DNA of 64,000 bases from Bradyrhizobium cenepequi (GCF_020329485.1 NZ_JAGKJI010000022.1:120279-184278), one strand, 5' to 3'; numbered from the stretch's first letter, positions 16,719-24,784 are shown. Translations and numbers: made by a program. Notes: generated from the sequence alone by a model not told the origin.

Positions 16719-17954
16719 TCAGGTCGGCATGTCGTTTGCAAATTCATCGAAATCGACATGACTCATTCCCAAGAATTTTCTTTCCTCAATGGTTATGTTG
16801 GCAATCGCTCGTTCACCAAAAAGCTCTAGGAAAATTTCGCGGATGATTTTGCTTGAAACGGCGCGAAGCGCAGAATCGAGTGACGTATAGTTGTAGGCCC
16901 CTTTGTATATGGAAAAGTATGCGCCAATTGAATCCCATACTTCGATAATTGTTTCCTGAAACGTGCTGTCCGCTTTCATTCTGGCCTGCAGTGTGTATTC
17001 CTCTTCCAACCTCTTTACGATTTTGCGAATCTGTTTTTGCGCTACGCGCCAAACGGCATGATTGTCGGCGCCAACTCGGACAATTTCTCGACCGAGAAAG
17101 TCTATTGGATCGCTAGGACCTAGCAATTGGGTCTTAGAGTCATCGCTCAATCCTGGGATTGTTAGCTTGATCCGGGCTAAGGTATCACTAATGAACTTGT
17201 GGCCTTCTTGAGCTTCATGCTTTGTTTTGAAAAAGACAGCAATATCGTCCGCATAGCGGACCATCTTCATCCCGCGCTTCTCGACAAGATTGTCAAATTC
17301 GGAAAGAACAAGATTGGCAAGGATTGGCGACAGCGGCATCCCCTGTCGAATTCCAGCTCCCATCTCGATACCAAATTTTTGAATCTTCGATCGGTTCAAG
17401 ACGGTAGGCTTCACTTCACAATCGATGATCTTAGAAATAATCGGGACTAAACTATGCTGTCCGAGTGCTCTCTTTACGCAAGCCTTCAAATATTGACGCG
17501 GTATTCTATCGAAGAACGATTCAATATCGGTCTTCAAGCACCAATCAAATGCTTGCCGGTGTCCCACAGCTGCTTTTATTGCAGCTTCTGTACCAAGATC
17601 GCGTAAGAAGCCGAATGATGACGAATTATAGATAGGAAATTTCTTGTTCTTATCGAGATAGAAGATAATCGCTCGTTGAACCAGACGATCGGAGACCGTC
17701 GGAATACAAATCATTCTCTCTTTCTCAGAGTTTGGCTTTGGAATGAAGACAGATTTTAGGGGGGAGGGACCATACTGACCTTGCCGAAGTCTGCCAGCAA
17801 GTACTGCAAGATTGTGATCGAGATTCGCGGCGAACCAAGCGGCTGTTACGTTATCGATACCTGGTCGACCCGCGTTTGGAGATGAATCTCGTGAATCGTT
17901 CCAAGCTGCACGCAACTTAGACTTGGAAAGTATCTTAGTTGGTCTCGACGTCAT
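16719..17954 (-). CDS. Stand-alone group-II-like reverse transcriptase
   Basis: RNA-directed DNA polymerase of 411 residues. RT motifs occur in order: RT0 AGRPGIDNVTAAWF (28-41), finger FIPKP near 70 and ICIPTVSDRLVQRA, motif A WCLKTDIESFFDRIP with D143, motif B GIRQGMPLSPILANLVL (201-217), motif C RYADDIAVF with the catalytic pair D236-D237, motif D SKTQLL, and motif E IDFLGRE. A helical thumb follows (WDSIGAYFSIYKG). No maturase, HNH, protease or Cas1 domain is fused. The N-terminus resembles group II intron RTs rather than retrons. No intron RNA surrounds it. Base composition differs from neighbouring genes, suggesting transfer. A host-defence role, as for other lone RTs, is inference only. 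Confidence 0.9.
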   Translation of the reverse strand: MTSRPTKILSKSKLRAAWNDSRDSSPNAGRPGIDNVTAAWFAANLDHNLAVLAGRLRQGQYGPSPLKSVFIPKPNSEKERMICIPTVSDRLVQRAIIFYLDKNKKFPIYNSSSFGFLRDLGTEAAIKAAVGHRQAFDWCLKTDIESFFDRIPRQYLKACVKRALGQHSLVPIISKIIDCEVKPTVLNRSKIQKFGIEMGAGIRQGMPLSPILANLVLSEFDNLVEKRGMKMVRYADDIAVFFKTKHEAQEGHKFISDTLARIKLTIPGLSDDSKTQLLGPSDPIDFLGREIVRVGADNHAVWRVAQKQIRKIVKRLEEEYTLQARMKADSTFQETIIEVWDSIGAYFSIYKGAYNYTSLDSALRAVSSKIIREIFLELFGERAIANITIEERKFLGMSHVDFDEFANDMPT

Positions 17955-18012
17955 GCCGTTCGCACAAGCTCAGGGTCGAGGAAGTTGGTGCACCTAAGCT
18001 TGCTAGAACTGG

Positions 18013-18106
18013 CGCCACCAGATGGTCAAAGACGCATCTGCTGGGTCTCGGAGCTTTGCAGCTGCCACGCTTGCGCGCGACACGCTCGGCTCGTGACAGA
18101 TCACCG
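18013..18106. repeat. 94-bp direct repeat, copy 1
   Basis: Identical to 18316-18409 except for one base (G at 18093, T at 18396). It starts CGCCACCAGATGG and ends TGACAGATCACCG. It carries a stem of CAGATG (18019-18024) with CATCTG (18035-18040) that is extended inward by GTC/GAC. A repeat this well kept suggests recent duplication or selection. Confidence 0.95.
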
Positions 18107-18315
18107 CTGTTTGGTCAATCACGGTCGAAGAACCGCGCCTCACCTCGATGATTGAATTGTTCGCCAAGCATGTCCCAACAATCAGGAAAAGAACAAACCG
18201 TGAACGAACGGTATCGACGCACCGCCTCCGCCCCTTCGGCTCTCCCTCACACCTGTCATTAGCCCGCCTCTTCTTATTACGCACCACGGACATTGACACC
18301 TCCGTTGTTCTGCCC

Positions 18316-18409
18316 CGCCACCAGATGGTCAAAGACGCATCTGCTGGGTCTCGGAGCTTTGCAGCTGCCACGCTTGCGCGCGACACGCTCGGCTCTTGAC
18401 AGATCACCG
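18316..18409. repeat. 94-bp direct repeat, copy 2
   Basis: Second copy of the repeat at 18013-18106, offset by exactly 303 bp. The 209 bp between the copies are unique sequence. Stem arms are at 18322-18327 and 18338-18343. Similarity ends within a few bases on both sides, so the duplicated unit is sharply bounded. Confidence 0.95.
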
Positions 18410-18546
18410 TCGTGAGGTCGCCTCGGAAAAAAAGCGATTGCCAACACCGCGTAATTACGAGCGGGGCTCGATTCGCGCAAGAGGAAGCGCTGCACCCTAC
18501 GATTGAGGAGGCTGGAAGTCAGCCAGGGGGTCGTAGCGGCTTCCGA

Positions 18547-18667
18547 ATGCATCCGGCAGATAGAGGCGAATGGTGCCTAAAGTGAAGCGTCCATCGCACA
18601 GCCGGAAGCTGCGAAGCCTCTCGACAAACAATCCATATTATCACGCCGACCTTGACCGGGCATCTCG
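18547..18667 (+). pseudogene. Decayed rpoD 3'-end copy, right of the RT island
   Basis: This stretch resembles the last codons of rpoD and the bases after its stop. GCATCCGGCAGAT matches GCATCCGCCAGAT, and the peptide KRPSHSRKLRSLSTN lines up with KHPSRSRKLRSFLDN. After that a worn form of the post-rpoD palindrome (CTTGACCGGGCATCTCG) follows at about 18650. Because it includes downstream non-coding sequence too, it looks like the older, displaced end of rpoD. It is not open as a functional gene. Confidence 0.72.
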
Positions 18668-18739
18668 TCAAAGAAAACTGCGGGGAACGTGTTGCTTTTT
18701 TTGTACACCCTATCGCGACGATCAACGAACGATAGCGGC

Positions 18740-18976
18740 TTATTTCTTCTTCACCCCAACCCGTTCGATCTTCTTGATCGCCAACGGTGGGCGGCCGGCT
18801 TTTTCGGCGATCTCGCGGTCCTGTTCGATGATGAAACCGCGCGCCGGTTCGTCGCCATCGAGGCCGCCGAGCAACTCGGCAGGCACGCGGCGGTTGGAAC
18901 GCTGGGAGCCGTCTTCATAGACGACGTTGAAAAAGGCGAACTCGCCTTTGGGATTGGTCCCGGGTTTCTTGGCCAT
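18740..18976 (-). CDS. Small conserved basic protein of unknown function
   Basis: A 78-residue protein, MAKKPGTNPKGEFAFFNVVY at the start and IKKIERVGVKKK at the end, with an ELLGGLDGDEPARGFIIEQDR centre. The composition is orderly and the frame is well used for its GC content, so it is likely real. I believe close relatives are common in Bradyrhizobium, but I know no function. It is the first gene to the right of the rpoD/RT island. Confidence 0.7.
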   Translation of the reverse strand: MAKKPGTNPKGEFAFFNVVYEDGSQRSNRRVPAELLGGLDGDEPARGFIIEQDREIAEKAGRPPLAIKKIERVGVKKK

Positions 18977-19205
18977 GGCGGCTTGTCCTCGATCAGGGCA
19001 CCGCTGTCAAAGAAAATAACGGCCTTTCCGCGGCTGCCTGCCCTGCGCGAACAACGCGTGCTTCGCCGAAATGCTCGAGTTCGTAGTGCAGGCCTTGATG
19101 GTAACCACGTTCCAATATTCCCCCGCAAACCCCGCCGCGGTTACGAACTGTCAGGAATTACGGCCTTTGCTTCTCGTCACATCAGCATGGTGGCGAGAGA
19201 TGGTT

Positions 19206-19712
19206 ATGCCTGTCGGACGATACATCGCCTGGGTTGGCGCATCGCTTCTTGTGTTAATGTACATCGTTGACTGGTGCTCGCCACAATCCTTAACGGAAGC
19301 GCCGGGTGACCCGGTCGAGCGGCCGGCCATCCGGATTGCTTCGGTCGAGCGGCCGCCCGAACTTGTCGTCATCGACACCAGCCTGCCCACCATTGTGCCG
19401 CCGCCAACGCTGGCCGAACCGGTGACGACAAGCGAACCGCCGCCGGTGCGCACGCTCGCCACCGCGCCTTCGCCTCCGGTGCGCGCGCTCGCTGCAGCAC
19501 CTCCGCCTCCGCCGGCGGTTGAGGTCGAGAAAAAGACCAAGAAGGTCGTCAAACGGCAGGCGCCCAAGGTCGCAGCGCTACAGCCGCCGCTACCGCTGGC
19601 GCCCGCGGTCGCGCCTGCCAGCCCGGCGCCGGCGGCCGCTCCGGAGATCAAGCTGTCCTTTGCGGATATCATTTCGGGGCAGTTGGTGAAGAACTTGCTC
19701 AACCTGCATTGA
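19206..19712 (+). CDS. Membrane-anchored Pro/Ala-rich protein
   Basis: About 168 residues from ATG 19206 (an alternative ATG lies two codons earlier). It opens MPVGRYIAWVGASLLVLMYIVDW, a single membrane anchor, followed by a long extended region rich in proline, alanine and valine with PPPVRTLATAP / PPVRALAAAP repeats and a lysine cluster EVEKKTKKVVKRQ. It ends FADIISGQLVKNLLNLH. It could be a periplasmic spacer or envelope-spanning protein. The family is not recognised. Confidence 0.65.
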   Translation: MPVGRYIAWVGASLLVLMYIVDWCSPQSLTEAPGDPVERPAIRIASVERPPELVVIDTSLPTIVPPPTLAEPVTTSEPPPVRTLATAPSPPVRALAAAPPPPPAVEVEKKTKKVVKRQAPKVAALQPPLPLAPAVAPASPAPAAAPEIKLSFADIISGQLVKNLLNLH

Positions 19713-19784
19713 AGCCTCACCAGCCAATTGCCGGCGGCTAGCGCATCAAGTGCGCGGAAGAACAGTGGTGGCGGCGCTTTTCGC

Positions 19785-20156
19785 TCAGGCGTCGGATGCC
19801 GCCCTGCCCTGGGTCGGCGCCATGGCAGCGACCCTCTGTGCCACCAGTCGGCCGCGGCCGCGTCGTGGACCGCCGTCGGTCTGCTGCTGCCCCATCGCCA
19901 TGATCGCCGTGCCCATCGTGCTCGAGCCCAGCGTGACGATGAAGCCGAACAAGAGCAGCCCTAGCGCAACGCCGGGCGCATGATCGGCCAGGATCAGGTC
20001 GCGCAGCCGGCCGGGATTGAGCAGCAGCAAGCCGCCGACCAGCAGCACCGCCAGCGAGACGCCTGCGGCGAGATTGATCGCGAGCAGCCGGAGCAGCGGC
20101 GCTCCGAAAACAAGCGACCGCGGCGAGGGCGCCTCTTCCTGCATGTCGTTCATCAT
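19785..20156 (-). CDS. Small integral membrane protein of unknown function
   Basis: A 123-residue protein with two or three hydrophobic helices (LLRLLAINLAAGVSLAVLLVGGLLLL, and GVALGLLLFGFIVTLGSSTMGTAIM) and an Arg/Gly-rich tail. Tandem ATGs at 20156 and 20153 are both possible starts. I think similar proteins occur in Bradyrhizobium, without known role. It is convergent with the Pro/Ala-rich gene. Confidence 0.65.
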   Translation of the reverse strand: MMNDMQEEAPSPRSLVFGAPLLRLLAINLAAGVSLAVLLVGGLLLLNPGRLRDLILADHAPGVALGLLLFGFIVTLGSSTMGTAIMAMGQQQTDGGPRRGRGRLVAQRVAAMAPTQGRAASDA

Positions 20157-20308
20157 GAAAGCCTACCGCATTTGCGAATGACAGGGACGGCGGTTCACCC
20201 GACAAACGGGCGAATTGAAAAGCCGAGCCCGGTTCTGACCAATAACCGGCATCGCTCCAGCTTCGTTCCTAAGTTCGGTCCGATCGCGCGTGGCGGATGC
20301 TTCACGCT

Positions 20309-20881
20309 TCAATCAAGCGTCAGGCGGCCGACAGGTTTGCTGCCGCCGCTTCCGCTTGGGACCACGATAATCTCGCCGCTCGCCGGCAAAATGCCTGTGA
20401 GTGCCCGAATATTCGCGCCGTGCGTCACGACAAGCAGGATTCCGCTCCCGGTCCATTTGTCGATCATCGCGCGTGCCCCGGCGGTCAGCGCCGCTGTTTG
20501 ATTACTGAGCACCACCACATTGCCGAATGTGGGTTCGGCTTCGACCGGTCCCAGTTCCAGCAGCGTCGCCGTGTCCATGCAGCGGCACCAGGGCGAAGAG
20601 AGGATTTTCTCGACCGCAATCCCTTCCGACCTGAGCCGCGCCCCGATCCTTGCGGCATCCGCGCGTCCCTTGGCGCTGAGATTGCGTTGCGTGGCGCAGT
20701 CATCGATCCTGAATCCCGGCGGGTCGCCGACGCCACCGGGCGCATCCGCATGGCGCATCAGGGCTACATGCCGGCCCGCGCGCAACGCGGTCCAGGCCTC
20801 GGCTTGATCGGCGCTTGCGATCTCAGGCGCGGCGCAGACCGCGAGGAGTATCGTGATGATGACGAAGCGCATGCGAAACAT
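20309..20881 (-). CDS. Exported histidine-phosphatase-superfamily protein
   Basis: About 190 residues with a signal peptide (MFRMRFVIITILLAVCAAPEIASA). The phosphoglycerate-mutase-like core starts HVALMRHADAPG, a variant of the RHG motif with the phospho-acceptor histidine in RHA. NLSAKGRADAARIG and VVTHGANIRALTG (second catalytic histidine) follow. It would be a periplasmic phosphatase of unknown substrate. The start at 20881 or the ATG three codons later both fit. It overlaps the end region of the upstream membrane-protein gene by at most a few bases' spacing, so the two are likely co-transcribed. Confidence 0.85.
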   Translation of the reverse strand: MFRMRFVIITILLAVCAAPEIASADQAEAWTALRAGRHVALMRHADAPGGVGDPPGFRIDDCATQRNLSAKGRADAARIGARLRSEGIAVEKILSSPWCRCMDTATLLELGPVEAEPTFGNVVVLSNQTAALTAGARAMIDKWTGSGILLVVTHGANIRALTGILPASGEIIVVPSGSGGSKPVGRLTLD

Positions 20882-20895
20882 GGCGAAGGAGCTCG

Positions 20896-21384
20896 TTAAA
20901 AATACGCGATCAGGCGGCCGGCGCAGACAGCGCCGAGCCACAGCAGCAGCGACAATAGCGCGGTGATTTTTGCGCCGCCGGACGCTTCGCCTCCCCACAG
21001 CGCAACTTGCCGCCAGGGGCCGGCATGCGCGATCACGACATTGACCAGCGCGACCGCAATCAGCAGCAGCTTGGCCTGGAACGCGGGATTGCGCACCACA
21101 TGCGCCGCATCCGCGCTGAACAGCAGGAAACCCATCCCGATGGCGAGCAGGAAACCGAAGCGTGACAAAGGCAGCAGCAATTGCGCCATCGGCTGGATCG
21201 GTATAGCGCGCCCCAATCCGAGCAACCTCACATCGAGGGCCAGGATCGATCCCACCAGCACAACGAAGCCGAGGATGTGCAGGATCTCCACCGCGGGATA
21301 AAGCGCGGGCGAGCTGCGCATCAGATGCCCCAGCGCGCTCTCCTGCAAGGCCAGGAAGATCGGCGGGGCCGGATGCTGCTCCAC
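20896..21384 (-). CDS. Four-helix membrane protein (DUF6644-like)
   Basis: About 162 residues from a GTG at 21384, five bases after the stop of the preceding gene. The longer open frame to 21573 runs across that gene and is rejected. Four hydrophobic segments are visible (ILHILGFVVLVGSILALDV; LLLPLSRFGFLLAIGMGFLL; AKLLLIAVALVNVVIAHA; ALLSLLLWLGAVCAGRLIAY). The HILG and RFG features recall the DUF6644/DUF2214-like family found with DUF6152 proteins, a name I give with caution. The function is unknown. Confidence 0.72.
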   Translation of the reverse strand: MEQHPAPPIFLALQESALGHLMRSSPALYPAVEILHILGFVVLVGSILALDVRLLGLGRAIPIQPMAQLLLPLSRFGFLLAIGMGFLLFSADAAHVVRNPAFQAKLLLIAVALVNVVIAHAGPWRQVALWGGEASGGAKITALLSLLLWLGAVCAGRLIAYF

Positions 21385-21388
21385 TGGC

Positions 21389-21745
21389 CTACCGCAGTTC
21401 GACGCGCTTGCCGTCGAGAATGATGTATTCGATCCGCGCCTCGTCCGGATTGCTGGTGTGAGGATAGCCGAACACGGTGCAGGTCTTGCCGGGCGCGATG
21501 AGGTCCGGCGTGATCCCGCGCTGCTGCATGCGCGAGGGCGGCGCCAGCACGAAGTGCCAGTGCTTGCCGCCAACCTCCATCTCGATCGCGCAGTGCGGAT
21601 TCTGGAATGCGGATTTGAGGATCTCGCCGGTGACGGTGAATGCCTTGGAGGTATCGTAGCCGCCCCAACCGTGATGGGCCATCGCCGCTGCCGGACTAAA
21701 GGCGGCCGCCAGCGACAGGAAAAGACGACGGGTGATTGATCTCAT
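21389..21745 (-). CDS. DUF6152-like exported protein
   Basis: A 118-residue protein with a signal peptide (MRSITRRLFLSLAAAFSPAAAMA). Mature sequence starts HHGWGGYDTSKAFTVTGEI, then NPHCAIEMEVGGKHWHFVLAPPSRMQQRG and ends EYIILDGKRVELR, the layout I associate with DUF6152. The histidine-rich start suggests metal binding. ATG 21745 is chosen since GGAGG lies 6 bp upstream; an in-frame TTG at 21760 overlaps that site. It is followed by the four-helix membrane protein, a recurring pair. Confidence 0.78.
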   Translation of the reverse strand: MRSITRRLFLSLAAAFSPAAAMAHHGWGGYDTSKAFTVTGEILKSAFQNPHCAIEMEVGGKHWHFVLAPPSRMQQRGITPDLIAPGKTCTVFGYPHTSNPDEARIEYIILDGKRVELR

Positions 21746-21976
21746 AGGCTGCCTCCGCAATGAAGGGCAACGCCGAGCCGCGCCGCACCCGTATAACGCG
21801 ATTTGCCTGATCGCTCAAACCGGCGCGGCCGCGCGAGGTGCCGCAGGTCGCCAAGGAAAACGCCAACCGCGCGCGCCAGGACGCGCGGCAAAAGGTCCCG
21901 TCGGCATTTTGACGGATGCGAGTTTCGCGGGCATGATCGGCCTCCCGCCCACGTTTTTTCTTGAAGGAAATTCGAC

Positions 21977-22783
21977 ATGCTGAGGCTTGCTCTGGCCGCC
22001 CTATTGCTTGCGCTGTTCGCATCCGGCCCGGCCAGAGCGGCCCGCTGCGGCGGCGACTTCCGCACGTTCATCGCCAGTTTTTCGCAGGAAGCAGCCGCGG
22101 CCGGCATCTCGCAAAGCGTGATCTCGCAGGCGCTCGATGGCGTGCAGCAGGATGCGGGCGTGCTTGCCTTCGACCGCCGCCAGCGCGGCACGTTCCGGAA
22201 GACTTTTGAGCAGTATGTCGCCACCCGCGTCGGACCCGGGCGGATCAACACCGGGCGCGCGATGCTGCAGCGTCATGCCGCGCTGCTTGCGAGCATCGAA
22301 CAGAAGTTTGGCGTGCCGCGCCAGATCCTGGTCGCGATCTGGGGATTGGAGAGCGACTACGGCAAGGGCGACATGGGCAAGCTGCCGGTGTTCCGCGTGC
22401 TCGCCACGCTCGCGCATGATTGCCGCCGCACCGAGCTGTTCCAGAACGAATTGCTCTCGGCGCTGCAGATCGTGCAGCGCGGCGATCTCCGCCTGAACGA
22501 CATGATCGGAGCCTATGCCGGCGAGATCGGCCAGACGCAATTCCTGCCGTCGTCCTACATCAAATACGGCGTCGATTTCGACGGCAACGGCCATGTCGAT
22601 CTGCGTCATAGCGTGCCCGACGTTCTCGCCTCCACCGCGAATCTCCTGCACACCAACGGCTTCAAGATGGGCGCGCCCTACGACGAGGGCAGCGCCAATT
22701 TCGAAGCGATGCGCGAATGGAACAGAGCCGTGATCTACCGCAAGACCATCGGTTATTTCGCCGATCGGCTGATGGGCCGGTGA
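21977..22783 (+). CDS. Lytic murein transglycosylase (MltB-like)
   Basis: Peptidoglycan-cleaving enzyme of 268 residues that would act in the periplasm. A signal peptide (1-21, ...GPARA) precedes the SLT-type domain. FRKTFEQYV and the catalytic glutamate E125 in LVAIWGLESDYGKGDMG are present, then GAYAGEIGQTQFLPSSYIKYGVDFDGNG, which is diagnostic for the MltB family. No C-terminal peptidoglycan-binding domain is present, so it is a short form. A GAAGGAAATTCGAC ribosome site precedes ATG 21977. Confidence 0.93.
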   Translation: MLRLALAALLLALFASGPARAARCGGDFRTFIASFSQEAAAAGISQSVISQALDGVQQDAGVLAFDRRQRGTFRKTFEQYVATRVGPGRINTGRAMLQRHAALLASIEQKFGVPRQILVAIWGLESDYGKGDMGKLPVFRVLATLAHDCRRTELFQNELLSALQIVQRGDLRLNDMIGAYAGEIGQTQFLPSSYIKYGVDFDGNGHVDLRHSVPDVLASTANLLHTNGFKMGAPYDEGSANFEAMREWNRAVIYRKTIGYFADRLMGR

Positions 22784-22825
22784 GGTTCACACCGCCGTCT
22801 CCACTCGTCATTCCGGGTCCATCGC

Positions 22826-22851
22826 TTCGCGATGCTTATTCGCGATGCTTA
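22826..22851. repeat. Short tandem repeat
   Basis: TTCGCGATGCTTA occurs twice head to tail (22826-22838, 22839-22851) in the gap after the lytic transglycosylase. It lies inside a CGTCATTCCGGG... stretch typical of bradyrhizobial intergenic repeats. Confidence 0.85.
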
Positions 22852-22907
22852 GAAGAACGACTTCATCGTCCCGACCCCGGTGCATACCGCAGTAAAACCA
22901 TACCCTT

Positions 22908-23213
22908 ATGCGGGCCCATTTCGCTTGCTCGATCATGGCTCGCGATGATACCACCCCGGTGGGCAGGAATTATTGGTGGCAGGGGGACATGCGCAAGCTT
23001 GCGCTTGGCGATCCGGTTGTCTTGCAGATTTGCGGGCCGACCGACGACGGGATACGGAAAGCGGCAACGGTGGAGGCCATTGACGGAGACGAAATTATCG
23101 TTGCGGGTCACAGGTTCAGAAACGACGCTCTTCCGCAATGGGACATTGTCGACGAAGGCCGAGCCAAAATCCGGCACATCATTCACACGCCTGACAGTGC
23201 CGCATATCGATAG
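22908..23213 (+). CDS. Small hypothetical protein
   Basis: Open frame of 101 residues; the true start may be the ATG at 22935 (MARDDTTPVGRNYWWQGDMR). The body (GDPVVLQICGPTDDGIRKAA, VEAIDGDEIIVAGHRF) reads like a small beta-rich domain and has sensible composition. Its last 31 bases overlap the convergent membrane-protein gene. The family is not recognised. Confidence 0.55.
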   Translation: MRAHFACSIMARDDTTPVGRNYWWQGDMRKLALGDPVVLQICGPTDDGIRKAATVEAIDGDEIIVAGHRFRNDALPQWDIVDEGRAKIRHIIHTPDSAAYR

Positions 23214-24121
23214 TCGGCTTTGCGAGCACCTTGCGGCGGGCTGCACATCGCTGCAGGGCAATTCGCAGCCGCCGCTCCAGTGCGATATTGCGGCAGATGA
23301 CCGTCGAGCGAATAGACGACGCAAAGCGCGAGGCTGGCCCAGACGGCCGCGCTAAAATAGAGCGACATCCAGGCGATCTCGTCTTTCCAGTGCTCGAAAT
23401 CGTGCGTCACCACCCAGCGCGTACTCACGTCATGGAGCCCCTCGAGAAAACCGAGGAGCTTGCTGCCATCGGCAAGACCTGCCTGCCATCGGCTCAAATA
23501 CATTGGGACGTCGATCGTGATGAGAAAAGCCAGGTAGCCCGCAATTCCGACGATCGCGACGATGAGGGCCACGCGGACCAGACCGTTATATTCAGGCAGG
23601 AGCCGGCAAAGGCCAACGCCGACCACGAAGAAGGCGATGGCCCATATCGAGTTCTCGATGGCATTGCCTAAATAGTTGGTGGACACCACCGCGTACCATG
23701 AGAAGCACTCCGCGATGATGATCAAGGGCACGATCAACCGCGCCGCGTTCAAGGTCGTCTCTGCTCCGGCGATCCCGCCGAGCTGGTTCAGGATGATCGC
23801 CCATTGCACCGCAAAACAGATCTCGGCCACGGTTGCCACCGATCGGCCAACGAAGACGCTCGATAGCCAGGTGTCGAACAGACAGATCCGTTGAACATCC
23901 GCGCGCGGAAGCAACGACCTGAATGCGCAGCCGAAGACATATGCCGCGGAAAGCAGGAACATGGACTTGGTGCTAGAGGTGTTGCCCAGGCTGCCCACGA
24001 CAGGCTTGTGGAACTCGCCGTACAGCAAGAACCAAAGCGCGATGTTGGCGCCGCTGACCAGGGTCAACAGACCCCACCACCGAACCACCGGATTTGGCCG
24101 CGCGCGCCACTCCATACTCAT
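23183..24121 (-). CDS. Polytopic membrane protein of unknown function
   Basis: A 312-residue protein with about eight hydrophobic helices, for example WWGLLTLVSGANIALWFLLY, AARLIVPLIIIAECFSWYAV, NSIWAIAFFVVGVGLCRLL, and ALIVAIVGIAGYLAFLIT. The centre has HDFEHWKDEIAWMSLYFS, with charged and aromatic residues facing a probable active or ligand site. I do not recognise the family. ATG 24121 is used; an ATG two codons later is also possible. The C-terminal 30 residues overlap the opposite gene and look unstructured. Confidence 0.72.
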   Translation of the reverse strand: MSMEWRARPNPVVRWWGLLTLVSGANIALWFLLYGEFHKPVVGSLGNTSSTKSMFLLSAAYVFGCAFRSLLPRADVQRICLFDTWLSSVFVGRSVATVAEICFAVQWAIILNQLGGIAGAETTLNAARLIVPLIIIAECFSWYAVVSTNYLGNAIENSIWAIAFFVVGVGLCRLLPEYNGLVRVALIVAIVGIAGYLAFLITIDVPMYLSRWQAGLADGSKLLGFLEGLHDVSTRWVVTHDFEHWKDEIAWMSLYFSAAVWASLALCVVYSLDGHLPQYRTGAAAANCPAAMCSPPQGARKADYRYAALSGV

Positions 24122-24253
24122 GGGGCCCTGCTCTCCCGCGTAGTCGAACTGACATGTGACCGTAGCAATTCTGTCACAGACCGCAACTGATCTGATGCGG
24201 AATTGACGCTTCTGTGACGCGGATTTGGCGTAGCGAGCGGGCTTCAGCCGACC

Positions 24254-24784
24254 TTAATGTGACAGTCGCAGGGCGGGCGCGGGAAGGGCAGGCGACCAGT
24301 TCAACGCAAGGCGCTGGCCGATCACGATCTCATCGGTCGACATTTTTGAAGCGACCGCGTTGCGGAACCGTGCATAGGCGTCCCGCTCGCGCCCGCTGGT
24401 TCGGGCCGCTGCGAGATTGAGCCACTTATAAGCGAGGACGAAATCCTGCGGAACGCCGTGACCCTTGTCGTACAACAGGCCGAGCATGGCCTGCGCGAAT
24501 GGATTGCCTTGAATAGCCGCGCGGGCATAGAGATCGGCGGCGGCGTCATAGGCCTGCGGCGCGCCAAAGCCGTGCTCGTACATGAAGCCGAGCAGGCCGA
24601 GCGCGATTGCATTCTCGCGCTCGGCCAGCGGCGAAAGCTCCCGGAACGCGCGAACGTAATCGCCGCGATAGAACGCAGCGGTCCCACGCGAAAGGCTGCC
24701 AGCCGCGACCGGCGCGGCGGCTGCCGCAAGCGCAACGGCCAGCAGTGCCAAGAGAAATCGGCGCGCGGCACAGACGCTCAGCAT
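24254..24784 (-). CDS. Exported SEL1-repeat protein
   Basis: About 176 residues with a signal peptide (MLSVCAARRFLLALLAVALA...). It has TPR-like SEL1 repeats: ALGLLGFMYEHGFGAPQAYD, AQAMLGLLYDKGHGVPQDFV and a lead-in AFYRGDYVRAFRELSPLAE. SEL1 repeats mediate protein contacts. It starts 13 bp after the gspD stop on the same strand, so it is probably co-expressed with the secretin and may assist its assembly; that job is inferred from place only. Confidence 0.82.
   Translation of the reverse strand: MLSVCAARRFLLALLAVALAAAAAPVAAGSLSRGTAAFYRGDYVRAFRELSPLAERENAIALGLLGFMYEHGFGAPQAYDAAADLYARAAIQGNPFAQAMLGLLYDKGHGVPQDFVLAYKWLNLAAARTSGRERDAYARFRNAVASKMSTDEIVIGQRLALNWSPALPAPALRLSH

Larger units (their letters stand above)
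16704..18546. mobile_element. Putative RT-bearing inserted island at the rpoD 3' end
   Basis: A segment of about 1.84 kb lying between two decayed rpoD 3'-end fragments. It is visibly AT-richer than the flanks in the gene part. It holds one leftward reverse-transcriptase gene and about 590 bp of non-coding sequence upstream of that gene, including a 94-bp direct repeat. No integrase, transposase, group II intron domain V or insertion-sequence ends were found, so the mode of entry is unknown. The boundaries are approximate and are taken from where similarity to rpoD stops and resumes. Confidence 0.5.
17955..18546 (-). ncRNA. Candidate non-coding RNA / template region upstream of the RT
   Basis: About 590 bp upstream of the RT start with no convincing gene. 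It contains two 94-bp copies of one sequence and several hairpins. In each copy CAGATG-GTC-AAA-GAC-G-CATCTG folds into a 9-bp stem with one bulge. ACCGT-GAACGA-ACGGT sits at 18197-18212 between the copies. Several known defence RTs use an RNA encoded just 5' of the RT gene as template or cofactor, so this is a fair candidate. No transcript is demonstrated, and strand is assumed from the gene direction. Confidence 0.35.

Noticed and set aside
16640..18000. Group II intron around the reverse transcriptase
   Set aside because: No domain V-like hairpin lies downstream of the RT gene, which ends 15 bp from an rpoD fragment, and the protein has no clear maturase or endonuclease domain.
18003..18407. 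134-residue leftward open frame
   Set aside because: It exists because the 94-bp repeat is open in one frame; both ends are the same repeated peptide and the middle looks like chance sequence.
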